From Nymphaea colorata (Eukaryota; Streptophyta; Magnoliopsida; Nymphaeales; Nymphaeaceae), in contig NC_045145.1 in the NCBI RefSeq assembly GCF_008831285.2, positions 6,880,802-6,944,801 on the forward strand: a stretch of DNA of 64,000 nt, in the 5' to 3' direction. The position numbers were made by a program, and so were the translations under genes. The notes under the pieces were generated by a model. It had not been told where the DNA came from. It ran no database searches and saw only the letters and a program-made list of their open reading frames with translations. Shown in pieces: positions 10,635 to 24,500 of the stretch (its first letter is position 1; every line of letters starts with the position of its first letter).

Positions 10635-10904
10635 AAGGTGTTTGAGTGACACTTCAAAACCAGTTTTTGGAGGAAAACCCTAGTTTTGCTTTTCTGAAGT
10701 GTCAACACCCAGTTTTAACAAAACCTGGTTTTGTAAAAAGGAGAGAAAAACCTGGTTCCCTTTATTTAATTTAAAAACAAAGTTTTGATGTGTCACCCAA
10801 ACAAAGAAACAAGGTTTTTCAAGGCTCATTAAATAAACTTGGTTTTATAAAAACTTAATTTTTGCAAATTGGGTAAGAGAAAGATGTCATCCAAACGCCC
10901 CCTT
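10635..10904. mobile_element. MITE-like element with terminal inverted repeats
   Basis: The left end AAGGTGTTTGAGTGACACTT and the right end, read on the other strand, AAGGGGGCGTTTGGATGACA form imperfect inverted repeats around about 230 bp of non-coding DNA built from AAAACCTGGTTTT-type motifs. Size and structure fit a MITE. The flanks do not show a clear duplication, so the superfamily is open. Confidence 0.55.
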
Positions 10905-11440
10905 GATTTTGACAAACATGCACTCTACTTTTCATATAGTAGAGTTGTTTTCCTCGAGAACATTTTGGGAAAATTAGATAAGTTTTAGAAAAATTCAGAA
11001 GAAAAAAACCAAAAAGAGAATATGGAAGTAAATACCTGATAACTAAAAGTATAAAAAATATAAAAAACCAGAATAAAATAAAGACCTTTTTTTTTATAGA
11101 AAAAACAGGTTAAAAACACGTTTTCCCTTGTTTTCTGACTGAACTATTTTTAACATTTTTTTTCACGGTTTTTAAGTAAAACGTATTTTATGTGACAACG
11201 CTAGTAGTTTATATTATTGTTTCAGAAAAGGTTCAAAAGGCGGTCGTTTATTAACCTCAATTCGCCTGCTTGATAGCTGGAATTTTCCAAGTTTTTTGTA
11301 TGATTTATGGGACTGGGAATATGATATTTATCATATTAGATTTATGTGATTTTGGGCAATCCGTGCAATGTCAGGAATTGTGGCATTTTCATCTCCGTTT
11401 TTCTGAAAATGCATCCGAATTCTTGGGACTATCACAGAAG

Positions 11441-11462
11441 TTTCATTCCGGCCGGAATGAAA
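11441..11462. repeat. perfect 22-bp palindrome
   Basis: TTTCATTCCGG is followed at once by its exact reverse complement, with no spacer. It lies just upstream of the CT-rich stretch that probably holds the 5' leader of the folate gene, so it could be a cis element. Confidence 0.8.
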
Positions 11463-12531
11463 ACCCGACCCTCGTCCCGTTGACACTCTCTTCTCTCTGG
11501 TGGCCTTCCTCTCTCTCCCTTCCTGTACACTCTCCTCCCGCTGCCATCAACGGCACGAAGGTCTCTGTTTTACCTGTTAATACTTCATCGTGTGTTTAGT
11601 CGTTTGATTTCACACGTATAAAAGAGTAACTTGGGTCTCATATTGGGGCTGATGATCTTGGCCTGGCGTCGCAGAATCCCCCATCCCCTGATTCTAACTT
11701 TTTTGTGATTCAGTCTTCTATGACGTAATACAGCAGCATCTTGTGTGCTTTTACATATCAATTTTGCCCTTTTCTGTCTCCCTTTCACTCACACGCACAC
11801 AACGAACAGAATATTTATGCCCCATAAGATTGTAGAATAAGCGTGTCCTCGTTAAATAAATGTTGCCCTTCTCATGAGTGAAACATTATCTGCGTGCAGG
11901 TTGGTTTGCTATAGTAACGAGGACTTAAACATTTTGAAATTATAAGTTGCAGGATTAGAACATTGTTTCAGAAGATTCCTATCTTCATGGCCTTATTTAC
12001 GAACTAGTGATGTCATTAAAACACTGGGTGAAGCCATAAGCAGGCATATTATCTAAGTTGGTTTCAGTGGATTTTTTTTCTTTTAATCGGTGTTCTCTTA
12101 GACAACATCATCAACAGAGTTGGGAGTTCTGTAGCGGCTGCTTTATTTGTTCAAAACTTCAAATAATTAGTTTGTCTTTCTGTTGGTAATTGCGTAAGTG
12201 AATTTTGCCTTAGAAGTTCGGGTCAATTAATATGTCTTATGTAAGTGACTTTCACAGTAGAAGTTCAGATCAATCGATTTTTTGTAATCCTTTCAAGTCC
12301 TTGGATATTTTTTCTCATTGAAAATTCACAGCTCTTTCTCCATAATAATTTATTGCGATATTTTCTAAGTTGTCTTGACATGGGTGCATGTAGTTGGAGC
12401 TATGATTTTTTATTTTTCTTTCTTTGTTGTATTTGGTTATTTTGTAGGTTTTTGCTTAGTCACCTTGGCCGAATAGCATGTGTCTCACGGGCAGCATACA
12501 AGTACTAATGTCAAGTTTATGAACTAATGAG
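11463..12531 (+). promoter_or_regulatory. probable 5' leader region of the 5-FCL gene
   Basis: 11470-11560 is markedly CT-rich (TCTCTTCTCTCTGG, CCTCTCTCTCCC), typical of plant 5' untranslated exons. It ends in a donor-like GAAG|GTCTCTG at 11560/11561. A possible acceptor CACGGGCAG lies at about 12486-12494. An intron inside the 5' leader is therefore likely, but transcript data would be needed to fix it. No coding exon was found here; a TGA at 12520 closes the frame before the ATG at 12532. Confidence 0.4.
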
Positions 12532-15500
12532 ATGTCGATGGCAGGATTATCATTGCTAGCTGCTTCCCGTTTATCTTTCCCTACTTGTTATCGCGGTTGC
12601 ACTCTCTCCTTGAAAATGAAGAAGGCAATGATTTCCATCAAAACACAACCAGCAGAATCAGGATACCAACAAGAAAAGGTGAATATCAATGCAGATGATC
12701 TTTTCCAACAGAAAAGCGCTATTCGGTCCAAATTGAGAAGGCAGTTGAGGGCTATGAACCCTTCATTAAGACATGAAGAAGGTTAGGCTTTAGTATTATT
12801 TCCTTATTTTCATGCTTGATTCAATTTGACAAACTTGTTGGAATCTATATGCAAATTTATGCTTTAATTGAAGGCTAATGTTGTCAAATATATTAAGCTT
12901 GTGGATTAGTTTTTTCTCCCATCTGTATGAGAACTATTATATGATTCCTGCCATCATTTTATATCTAAGTATCTTGTTCTTGCATTCTCCTTCTTGTTCT
13001 TGTTCTTTCTACCATTTTCTAAGCACATGCATATACAAACTGGAAAATATATTTTTATCTCTGAAAGGATGGAAAGAAAATAGTGAAATAAATGTTGATT
13101 TTCAACTGGTTGGAAAACTATCGGAAATGTTAGATGGTGATTCCATTGTGTTTATTTATTTATGATGTTTCTTTTCCCTTTGCATGGTCATGTCCTGGAT
13201 AATCACAAATACATCTGATTAATCTTATTGTTAGAAGACGTTGATGGATGCCATGGACATTCTGATAATTTTTTGTTAGCTTAGCAGTTGAGTACTTTTG
13301 CAAGGTTCATTAGATCAATGGAGGAAATCCGTTCTGACAATTTTTTGTTAGTTTAGCAGTTTAGTACTTTTGCAAGGTTGATCAGATAATAATGCAGGAA
13401 ATATGACCAGCATGACACATATACGAGCAATTCAACGTCCATTAGTGTGATGAGATTCAGTTTTACTTATCAAAACTAGGATATCTTCTTCTTCGGGCTA
13501 ATTTATGCCTATTTGGTATTTAATACCACAAAATCCTTCCTGTCATAAAACCATTCCACATCCAAGAATCAATGCACATTTTGAAATCGAAAATGGAGGA
13601 TACTTGCCTAAGGATTAATGATATGTGGTTAGCTGATTGTCCTCATTTGTTCACTATTTTTCAAGGACATGATGCAAGTGCTTTTTTCCTCTTTGGATAC
13701 TCGTGTGATATGCACTTTTATGATACTTATTAATTGTTTTAGCCTGTGTTTACTTTATGCTTCATAATTCACAAACAATATTCATGTGAAGTTGAGTCGT
13801 TAAGAAAAACCAAGATTCAAAAAATCTGGGTGCTCGTTTAGTTGACAAAGTACCTATTGTTATTGTTTAGTAGCATGGTCAAGTTGTTGTTTATCATTCC
13901 TGATAAAGGTTAACTATTTCTAATCAGTTAAAAAAGAAATTGCATGGTTATTAGTGTTGTCAGGAATTGGTGAAGATTGCTCCTAGAAAAGGTAAAGTAG
14001 TGCAGAAAACTAGCAAAATGTTAAGTAAGATGGAGTGAAAAGTAAAATTCCTTTCTTGGGCAAATTAGAAATGAGAAAGGAGAATGATAAGTCATTGATC
14101 AAAGTGAAAGAATGTTACAAAAGAATACGGAGGTAGAAGGGTAGCAATTTTCATGTTTAACAGGCATTGGGCCCTGCTTCTTATGATGTCAAAAATATCG
14201 AAAGTGCTTTATCTCTAAGAACAAGAACTGAGCTTATGGTTCTTAATTATTTTCAAGAAGGAATGAGGGAAATAAATACGGAAAAGCAATGCTGCTTCTT
14301 GATGGAAACATTGTTGTCGGACCATTGAGGCATGGTGAAGCATTTGGGTGCTTATGAAGCAAGAGATCAGCTTCAAGACGTTGGAGCATAGCTGCATAAG
14401 CTTCATGACCAAATGAACTAAATGCATGTAACCTAAACAAAAAAAATTAAAAAAATCAACAGATAACTGAAGTACACAAATCTAAGCCAATATAGTATGA
14501 AAAAACATGAAAATTATCCCCAAAGACTAACAACACCAATTTCACTTGACCTGTAGTCCATCATTCCCTTATTATAAATTGGAGATAATTGGCAAGGCCT
14601 TGCTCATGAATTGCCCAAATAACTGAAAACACAATTAGAGCTTGTTATTACATGTTATGAGGCCATCTGAAATACATAAAACTAGGAAATTGAACAATAC
14701 AAATGTACACAACAAGCAACAACCTAGTCCCAAAAGAACCTTCCACAAACATGATAACACACCATTTTCAGCATATTATTAACACACCATTTTCAGCACA
14801 TTATACCTTTCTGGAAGATAAATCAAGTTGATCAAGAAAAAGATTAAAGGCAGTAACAAATGTACATTGTATCGATATGTGCATGTGCACTATGACGTAC
14901 ATGTTTGTATTTTCTATAAAGCTTGTGATATCATGTTAAAAAAAACTCTTATATGTACGTGATGAAACCTGTTCTCTTGGTAAACTCCAATCCTAGATAT
15001 AACAAAATTGACCTTGACCACTGCCATACATTTGCAAAAAAACACCTTTTTTTATTATTCAATATTAGAATATTATGTAAAATTTAATTATCTATATTTC
15101 TCATTTACAAATTTTTGAGGTTGTTTTAAAAAATGTAAAAATTGCAAAAGAATTTCCTAGCAGGATCAGATGCTTAGTTTTTAAGGCTCTCTCTGTCTCC
15201 CTCCTTCTTGTCTCTTTTGTCTTTTTGTCACTCGAGCTTTCTCTTTGACTCTCATTGAGTGGAGAATATCAAAGGTGACCACTGGCAGCAGTAGTAGGAG
15301 GCCATTTTCACCCCCTATTTCTGTTTTTCCTTCTTTTTCATTTCTTTTATTTGTTCTGAATTATATTTTGTTTTTATTTTCTCTGGACTGTTTCAGTTTC
15401 ATAACTTGAGAAACAGTTAAAGAAGACAATGAGGGTTCCTGTCTCACTTTCTTGTTTTCTTTTCCCTTCTTTTGTTTGAGTGGTACCCATTGGACTTGAA

Positions 15501-18500
15501 ACAAAAAAGTCTAAAGGTGCACACCTTTCTTTTGAGCCAGTTTTGAAAAGAGATGTGCACCTTACTGCATGAATATGCTTTCTCAATCTGTGTGCTTCAC
15601 CTTAGTGTGTCGGGGCTTTGGAGGTGGATTTTGATCCAAAAGGGTTCACCTCCTGCACTGAGGTGTACACATCTAAAGAAACTGCATGGAAGATAATATC
15701 TCTGTTACCCAAGTATTTGAATTTTTATATCTGAAACCACTATGTGGCACTTGGGCTGCTGCACCTGCATCGATGCAATGTGGGTGCAGCAAACATAGAT
15801 GCTGTATATACTCCATTATTGTGACTTAATTACATGTAATTCTTTTATATATGTGCATGTAAACTTCTTTTACATAAACATTTATGTAACTTATATTCTC
15901 ATAACTTTGTTCTTTTGGGCATATATTTTAAGTTTTAAATCTTTTAATGTTTCCCAGATATTTTTCTGACAATATCTCATAGTGAAAAAGAAAAACTATC
16001 AGAGAAGGCCTTCCTGAGAATACAATTTTTACCACTATGCCCTTATCTCTCTTCATTAAACATTAAAAAGAGAATATCACATGAAAAGGGAGATAAGCAC
16101 AATAGCCAGGGCTGTAGGATCTGGTTTCCCTTGTATGTGTGTTTGTGCTTGTCCATCTAAGTATACTCTTGTCACATCTGCAACTGAACCCTGCACCCAT
16201 GTAACACATCACTCTTTGTGGTGTAATTGTTGTGCTTAAATATGATACACACTTTCTGTGTACCTTGACTCTTTATTTTGATTGACATTCTAAATGAGAT
16301 CTCATGGTTTTTTCTAATAGTTTATTGGCCATTAGTTGTGCTTTCTGTAATTAAACTCAATCATATCATTGCAGATTGTGCTATCCAGAAGATAGTATTG
16401 GACTCCCCATGGTTTAAATCTTCTACTAGTTTGTGCGCATATATAAGCTGTGCAAGCTTATTTGAAGTTGACACATCACAAATTATATCCGAAGTTCTCT
16501 CATCTTATGCTGGTAAGCATTGATACATCCTCATAAGCATTTCCACGTGGTTGCTATCTCAGTAGGGTTTGATTTTTGTAATTCAGTCCTTTTTATCTCA
16601 TAGCACTGTATGATAACTATTATCAACTTCCATATATATATATATATATAATACATATGGACAATTTAATATGACAACTGATGTATATGCCATGGTTATC
16701 TATTTTTCTGGAGTAACATTACAGATGTGATCTACATGATTGGCTTATAGGAGTCAACTCTTTGCCTTGGCTTGCTCATTTTATGCACATATGTTTCTGT
16801 AAATATTTGAAAAGCAGTAGCTAAGAAATTTCATAAATATTTTAACCTGAATGTATACATATATTGTACATCAAATTTGTAGATTGAGTAAATGTAAAAG
16901 CTATCTGAACTGATTATGTGTTCGAGTTCGACGCATTGAAGAAGGCGATTTTAATTTTCATTGAAACTAGTCTTGTCTAATTGTTAGAATATGTTGTTGT
17001 GGGAACCGGGTCCATATCTGGACCCGGTTTTATGGGGCGCGGGTACCGAGGCGGGCTCGGTACCCTAGGCGGCTTCTCCTCTCTCCCTCTATATATTGTC
17101 CTTATGTGTAAGTGTTGAATTATGTGGAATAACATTTTCTCTCTCCTAGGGTTGCGGTTGTGCACCTAGGTTAGAGCTTCTCCGTGGTTTTTCACCTCTC
17201 TTGGTCTGCCGCTCTCGAGGTCACCTCCATCCGTCTGACCAAGGACAATTACCTATCTTGGTCTGCCGCTCTCGAGATTGGGATTACTAGCCGTGGGCGT
17301 CTCTCTTACATCACTGGCGACAAACCTGCGCCCATCAAATCTGATCATCATTGGGCAACGTGGGCGTTGGAGGACAGCCAAGTGAAGGTCTGGATTATCA
17401 GCTCCGTGTCCTCCGATATCCAGCCCCTCATTCTGCGGAAGCCGACCTCTTTTGATATGTGGACTGTGCTTGCGAAGATGTATGGTCGCAAGAAGAGACA
17501 TCTGCGTACCTATCAGATTAAACGCAGTATTTACTCTCTGACACAGGGTGATTTGTCTGTTGCTGCCTTCTATGCTGCCCTGAAGACCAAATGGGAGGAG
17601 CTAGATTATCATGTGACTGATGAGTGGAAGTGCGGTTCAGATCATTCCCTCTACTGGGAAAAGGAATGGAAGGACCGTACGTTTTTGTTTCTGGGAGGCC
17701 TGCGGGATGAATTTGAGTCTATTCGTAGCCAAATTCTTAATGGTGATGAAATTCCGGGGATAGAGGAAGTATATGCCCGAGTTGAGTCTGAAGAACAACG
17801 TCGCCAGGTGATGCATCTTGACACCGGTCATGGCCCTTCTGCCTTTGTCAGCCGTGCCTCTGGGACTGGGCAGCGTCCTGCCCGGCATTGCACTCATTGC
17901 AACAAGTTGGGGCATTCGGTGGATTTCTGTTGGGATCTTCATCCCGAGAAGAGACTGGTCAGAGGTCGTCCTCCCTCTGGCAAGCGTAGCCCTTCTGTGT
18001 CTGATTCCAGTCAGAGCAATTCTTCTAGTGGTGCAAAGTCCAAGCTGTCCCCTGCTCAACTCAAGGAGCTACAGGCGTACATCAGCCGCCTATCTACTAC
18101 CCCTGAGGAGTCCTCCACGTCTGAAGGGGCTCAGCTAGCCCAAGCCCTCGTTGCCTCGACTGATCAAGGTAACCCTTCTCTTGGTGATTGGATTGTTGAT
18201 AGTGGAGCCACTCACCACATGACAGGGGACTCTAAACTCTTTCAAGAATATCAACTTTCCTCTGGCAAGCAACGCGTGTCTATGGCAGATGGGTCTTCTA
18301 TCTCTGTGGCTGGGAAAGGGAGCTTGTCCCTGTTGAACAAATACCGTCTCCACAATGCCTTGCATGTTCCAAATATTCCTGTGAACCTACTCTCTGTCAG
18401 CAGTATTACTAAAGAATTAAACTGTAATCTAATTTTCTCTGCTGATCATTGTTCCCTGCAGGACTTGGTGACGGGGAAGAAGATTGGGATTGGTTCGGTT

Positions 18501-21500
18501 ACTGACGGGCTCTACAGATTGCCGGTACAAGTTGCTTCAGCATTGATTTCTGCCACGAGTGGTCACTTGTCTGGTGTGAATGATAGATCTACTGTTCTGC
18601 GATGGCACGAGCGTCTTGGCCATCTCCCATTTCAGTTAATAAAGAAGTTGTTTCCTCATTTGTTTGCTTCTGTTTCCATTGACTCCTTCGCTTGTGAAGT
18701 GTGTCAATTGGCTAAACATGTCAGGGCTTCGTACCCTATCTCATTGAATAAAACCACTCATCCATTTGCCTTAGTTCATTCCGATGTTTGGGGTCCTTCT
18801 GGAATACCCACGTGTGGTGGTTGTCACTATTTTTTGACGCTTATTGATGATTACTCTAGATGTACGTTCGTGTACTTATTGCGAGACCGTAGTCAGGTTC
18901 CAGCAGTTGTGAAAAGCTTTGTTGCCTTTGTTGAGACTCAATTCCATACGACTGTTCAAGCTTTCCGTACGGATAATGCTAGGGAATATGTCTCTCAATC
19001 CCTTGATGATTTCTTGAAAGGCAAGGGTATTGTTCATGAAACCTCTTGTAGTTATACCCCTCCTCAAAATGGTATAGCTGAACGTAAAAATCGTCACCTT
19101 TTGAATGTTACCCGGGCCATTATGTTCCAACGCCATGTCCCGAAGCGGTATTGGGGTGATGCACTTCTCACTAGTGCACACCTCATTAACCGTATGCCTA
19201 CTAGGGTGTTGGATGGTCAGTCTCCTTATTCTACCCTGTGGCCCACTCAGAATCCGTGGCCTCTTACTCCTCGTGTCTTTGGGTGCAGTTGTTTTGTGCA
19301 TAATCATAGCCCTACTCTCAAAAAGCTTGATCCCCGGTCTATTAAAGGAGTGTTCTTGGGGTACTCTTCCACTCAGAAGGGGTACAAATGTGTGGATCCC
19401 ACTACTTCCAAAGTGTATGTTTCGAGGGATGTCACATTTCATGAACATGAGTCGTATTTTCCGGTGAATCCTCTTCAGGGGGAGTGTCTTGGGCACAAAG
19501 GGGAAGAGTATTCCTCTAATCAGCTGATTCAGTTTATGGAGTTTTTGGACTACAAGGTTAGTCCCAGTGTGATTGACACGGTCACGGTCAGTAATGAGAA
19601 GGGCAGTTATATGGAAGGGGTCACGGTGGATGCTCAGCCCACTGTTGCCAGGGATCACTTGTTTGGCCAGGTTTATGTCAGAAAGGAGAAAGCTACAGTG
19701 GAAGATGTTGGTGATGAGGATAGAACCAATCCCAATCCCGTGATCTCCCTGGATGACCCAAGTCCATCGAATGGAGAGCTCCCCATTGCTTTGCGCAAAG
19801 GCACCAGGTCATGTACTTCTCACCCTATTCAGAGATTTGTTTCTTATGCTAAGCTCAGTACAAATTACAAATGTTTTATCACAACCTTATCCAAAGTTGT
19901 TATTCCCAGGTCGGTGGATGATGCTAAGGATGATCCCAAGTGGTTACATGCTATGACGGAGGAGATGGGTGCGTTAGCTAAGAACAAAACATGGGAAGTG
20001 GTTGATATCCCTAAAGGGACACACTTAGTTGGCTCTAAGTGGGTGTACAACGTGAAGTATAAACCTGATGGCACTGTAGATCGATATAAAGCTCGTCTGG
20101 TTGCAAAGGGGTTCAGCCAGAAGTATGGGATTGACTATCTTGAGACCTTTGCCCCTGTTGCAAAGTTGAAGACCGTGAGGGTTATTCTTGCTCTTGCTGT
20201 GCACAGGAAGTGGCGCATGGACCAGCTTGATGTTAAAAATGCATTCTTGAACGGCCATCTGGAGGAAGAAGTCTATATGAGCATGCCTCCCGGGTATGTT
20301 CAAGAGGGAAAATGTTGTCACCTCAAAAAAGCTTTGTATGGCTTGAAGCAGTCGCCGAGAGCTTGGTTTGAGAGACTAAGGATCGTTATGAAGTCTACTG
20401 GGTACAAGCAAGGAAATGGAGATCATACCCTATTCATAAAGCAGAGAGATGGTCTGGTGAGTCTTCTCCTTGTCTACGTTGATGATATGATTGTCACTGG
20501 CAGTGATGAGGAAGAAAACAGGAAGATGAAGGAGAGATTAGCTAAAGAATTCGACCTCAAGGATCTGGGTAAACTGAGATACTTTCTGGGGATAGAGATT
20601 GCTCGATCAGAGACAGGGCTGGTTATGAATCAAAGGAAGTACACTCTTGACTTACTAAAGGAGACAGGTAAACTTGGTTGTCGGCCCTATCTTACTCCTA
20701 TGGAATCGGGGACTAAGATAAGTATCAAGACAGGCACTATTCTGGATGAGGAAGGAAAAGGGCGATATCAGAGGCTAGTAGGTAAGCTTATCTATCTTAC
20801 TCTTACTCGCCCTGATATCACGTATGCGGTAAATGTGCTAAGTCAATTTATGCATGCTCCCACGGATTGTCACTGGAAGAGTGCAGAAAGAGTGTTGGGA
20901 TATCTAAAGAATGACCCAGGAAAAGGACTGCTGTATACTCGACAAGACAAACTTACTATTGAGGGCTACTCAGATGCAGATTGGGCAGGTTGCACTGACA
21001 CAAGGAGGTCCACTACAGGGTATTGTATCTTTCTTGGAGGTAACCTAGTTGTTTGGAGAAGCAAGAGGCAAGAAGTGTGTTCGAGGTCTAGTGCTGAGGC
21101 TGAGTACAGGGCTGTTGCAATGGGAGTTACAGAGATGCTGTGGCTGAAGATCCTTTTGACTGATATTGGTGTGGAACTGGAAGATAAAATGAAGATGTAC
21201 TGTGACAACAAGTCTGCGATTAATCTTGTCAATAATCCAGTTCTACATGACAGGACCAAACATGTGGAGATTGACCGTCACTTTATCCGGGAACGCATTG
21301 ACTCAAAGGAGCTGATTCTGCCATATATGAAGTCTGAAGATCAAGTTGCAGACGTCCTAACTAAAGGGCTTTGTACTTCTTCATTCGGAAAAAATGTTAG
21401 CAAGCTTGGCATGTTTGACATGTATGCCAAGCTTGAGGGGGAGTGTTAGAATATGTTGTTGTGGGAACCGGGTCCATATCTGGACCCGGTTTTATGGGGC

Positions 21501-24500
21501 GCGGGTACCAAGGCGGGCTCGGTACCCTAGGCGGCTTCTCCTCTCTCCCTCTATATATTGTCCTTATGTGTAAGTGTTGAATTATGTGGAATAACATTTT
21601 CTCTCTCCTAGGGTTGCGGTTGTGCACCTAGGTTAGAGCTTCTCCGTGGTTTTTCACCTCTCTTTGAGGTTTTCCACGTATATTGTGTGTTCCTTCTCTT
21701 TCTCTCCATCTTGGTGTGTGTTTCTACACTAATAAATAAGTGGAGCTCGAGTCAAGTTGAGATGAGCTTGAGTAGTTTGACTAGTTGTGTACCCTAATTC
21801 ACATATCGCATTTACTATATATATATATAATTTGTGGATTTCACAAATATCATCTTTTCTCAAAGAACCTTGATAAAGGAAGACAAAAAACATGAAAAAT
21901 TGTGATGCTTTGAAGAAAAAGGCAAATAGAAATTTTGTGTTTTAGTCATGTTTTTCCTCTTTTCACATAAAAAATGCTTTTAAGATTTAATTTTTCTTTT
22001 AATATTTTAGTAATTATTTTGACTTTGAATCAAATTTTTTGTTAGAAAATCAATAAGAAACTCAAATTTTTTGAAAGTTTTTCTTTTGTTTAAGATTTTG
22101 AAATTGTTTGAATTCCTAAAACTTATATATATATATATATATATGGAGGTTTGGAGAAAAAATAGAAAAGTAATTCCCATTAGACCTAATCCAGGTTAAT
22201 ATGGATTGTGTGCGACTAGAATAATTACCAAAAATGTCCTCAACAAAATAGGAAAGTAATAGAGACTCCTATGACCAATGTTATCACTGGCGTAGCATAT
22301 CGCGTATCGGTCGGGCCGACCTATGCGCCGTATCGTAACGTTTCGTAAACATATCGTAACGTATCGTAAAATTAATTTTTAAAAAATATTAAAAAATCAT
22401 AAAAAATTGAAAAAAATCATAAAAATTCCAAAAAAAAACCGAAAACACAAGAAAAAATCAGAAAAAGTCAAGAAAAATGTATTTAAAGCCTAAAGGAACA
22501 TTCATCATTCATGTATATGAAGTATGAACAACACATTCCAAAATAAGAAATTAGACATTCAAAATAACATAATAAGCAGCCGAAGAGAATTCGATTACAT
22601 CACAATTCATAAGTTCAAAAGTCAAAACATATAGTTATCATGATTCATTCAACAACAATCCTTGTCAATCGTCATCTGCATCATCATCTTCATTTTCTTC
22701 ATTAAGTGCTTCTATCCCCTCTGCTGGAAATAGAATGTCACCAACATTCCATTGCTCCCTAGCCTCTTCTTCTTCAATAATCTCTGCTGCAGCCTGCTCC
22801 TTCAAGGTTCAAAAAATCAAGATCGTCCTCATCAAGTATTGGAGATTGTTCTTTTTCAACCCAAGAAACTAATATATCAAAATGATCAATGTTGATAGGA
22901 TCATATTGAGTGTGATGCTTCCTCATAGATGTTGTTTCTAGTTGCCAAACAAGAGAACAAATTAACAAATTGTTAGAAGTAAAAATATGCATTAGAATTT
23001 GCTATTTTGCATAACAAATGTTTACCTTTGTCTCAACTTCATATTATAACGAACGTAAACAAGGTCATTCAACCTTTTATGTTCCAGTCTATTCCTCTTC
23101 TTACTATGGATGTGTTGAAATACACTCTAATTTCTTTCACATCCAGTTGCACTACATGTTTGACTGAGATTCTAATTGCAAGCTTCTTTAATTCTGGGCA
23201 ATCAACCCCAAACCTGTCTCACCACAAATCTAATAACAGATGGAAAGTAAAAACGAAATAGAATAATTATATGAGAAGGTAGAAGCTATAAAAAACAAAT
23301 GAAATAACAACAAAAAAGTATAATGTCCCTTTTTCTAATACCTGGACGCATAGATGATCTGCATCTCATTGTTGTGTCTCTCCCCATGGTACCAGAACTA
23401 GTATCATATTTGTTGATCGACATATGGATAGCTTCTTGTTTTTTATAATCACTTACTAATACCTCAATACAATCTAATATGCCATACTCGACCTCTCTGT
23501 CCTTCTTAAAATTATGAAGAAATCTAATAGCAGGATTTAGGTAGTAGGCTGCTGCATGAAGTGGGCGATGAAGTTGTCCAGACCACCTTTCATCTATAAT
23601 CTTCCATATAGGCATGTACAACTTCTTTTTTCCCTTCATATTATCTCTAATGGCGTCCTATGCTCTATCCATAGCCTCATATAAATATCCAACAGAAGGT
23701 CTATCTTCACTATCAATTAATCTTTGGACTTTCACTAGAGGTACACAAATCTTCAATAAGTTCACGCATGATTCCCAAAAGTCAGCATTGAATATGGTAT
23801 CCACAACTATCGTAGCCTTTCTTTTATAGGCATGTGGATATGCAGCTCAATCATCACTTGAAAACATCTGCCTGAGAGGATTTCTTTGCTTGACTATACC
23901 CTGCACAGTCAAAACATTTGTAGTAAACCGTGTTTGTGTAGGTCGAATCAATTCAGCCCCATTTGTGAATTTCCTCATCAAATTCAAGACATAAGCATGA
24001 TTATAAATAAACTTTGTGATTTCTTGGCATCTTTGAACTGTAAACTTCATATCATCTCTTTTACCAAGATCTTGAAGCATTAGATTTACACAGTGAGCAG
24101 CACATGGGCTTCAATAAAATGTCCTATATCGTGCTGCTAACATTTCGTCTGCAGCTTTATAATTTGTTGCATTATCAGTGATAAATTGCACGACATTTTG
24201 CGGCCCAACTTCTTGTATAACTTTATCAAAAACCTCAAACAAAACATCAGCAGTCTTAGGAGTATCAGACAAATCAACAGATTTTAAGAACATTGTACCA
24301 AAGGGGCAATATACAAGGAAGTTTACCAATGTTCTGTTCTTGATGTTTGTCCACCCATCAGCCATTACACTGCATCCTGTTTGTTTCCAGCTCAATTTCA
24401 GTTTATCACAATATGCCTTGACATCTCTAACTACATTATTGAGAATTTTACCTCGCAATTTATGAAAAGATGGCATTTTATACCCTCGGCCTACAGTAGC

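Larger units (their letters stand above)
9058..11440. other. intergenic spacer
   Basis: No gene found. Contents that can be named are a 3-unit tandem repeat (9424-9500), a duplicated segment around 10400-10560 (CATCCAAAACCCATGAT and CATCCAAAAACCCAAACTCA versions about 114 bp apart) and a MITE-like element (10635-10904). The rest is AT-rich with no reading frame above background. Confidence 0.6.
12782..16374 (+). other. intron 1 of 5-FCL
   Basis: A 3.6-kb intron with donor GTTAGG and acceptor ATTGCAG. It contains a diverged duplication (13261-13390) and a degraded coding-like fragment on the minus strand (14215-14440). The rest is AT-rich with no recognisable element. Confidence 0.75.
16982..21728 (+). 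mobile_element. young Ty1/copia retrotransposon in 5-FCL intron 2
   Basis: A 4747-bp element in the same direction as the host gene. It is flanked by the 5-bp target duplication CTAAT (16977-16981 and 21729-21733). Over the 221 bp that can be compared, the two LTRs differ at one base (G 17048, A 21510), so the insertion is recent. The polyprotein frame has no internal stop. The 5' LTR, however, lacks its last 64 bp, and the tRNA primer site, leader and gag start are also missing (deletion junction at 17202). This copy therefore cannot prime its own replication and has no AUG for Gag. Confidence 0.93.

Noticed and set aside
17253-21627. Several antisense and out-of-frame ORFs (up to 260 codons) across the copia polyprotein
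   Set aside because: They mirror the codon structure of the real gag-pol frame and have no family features of their own.
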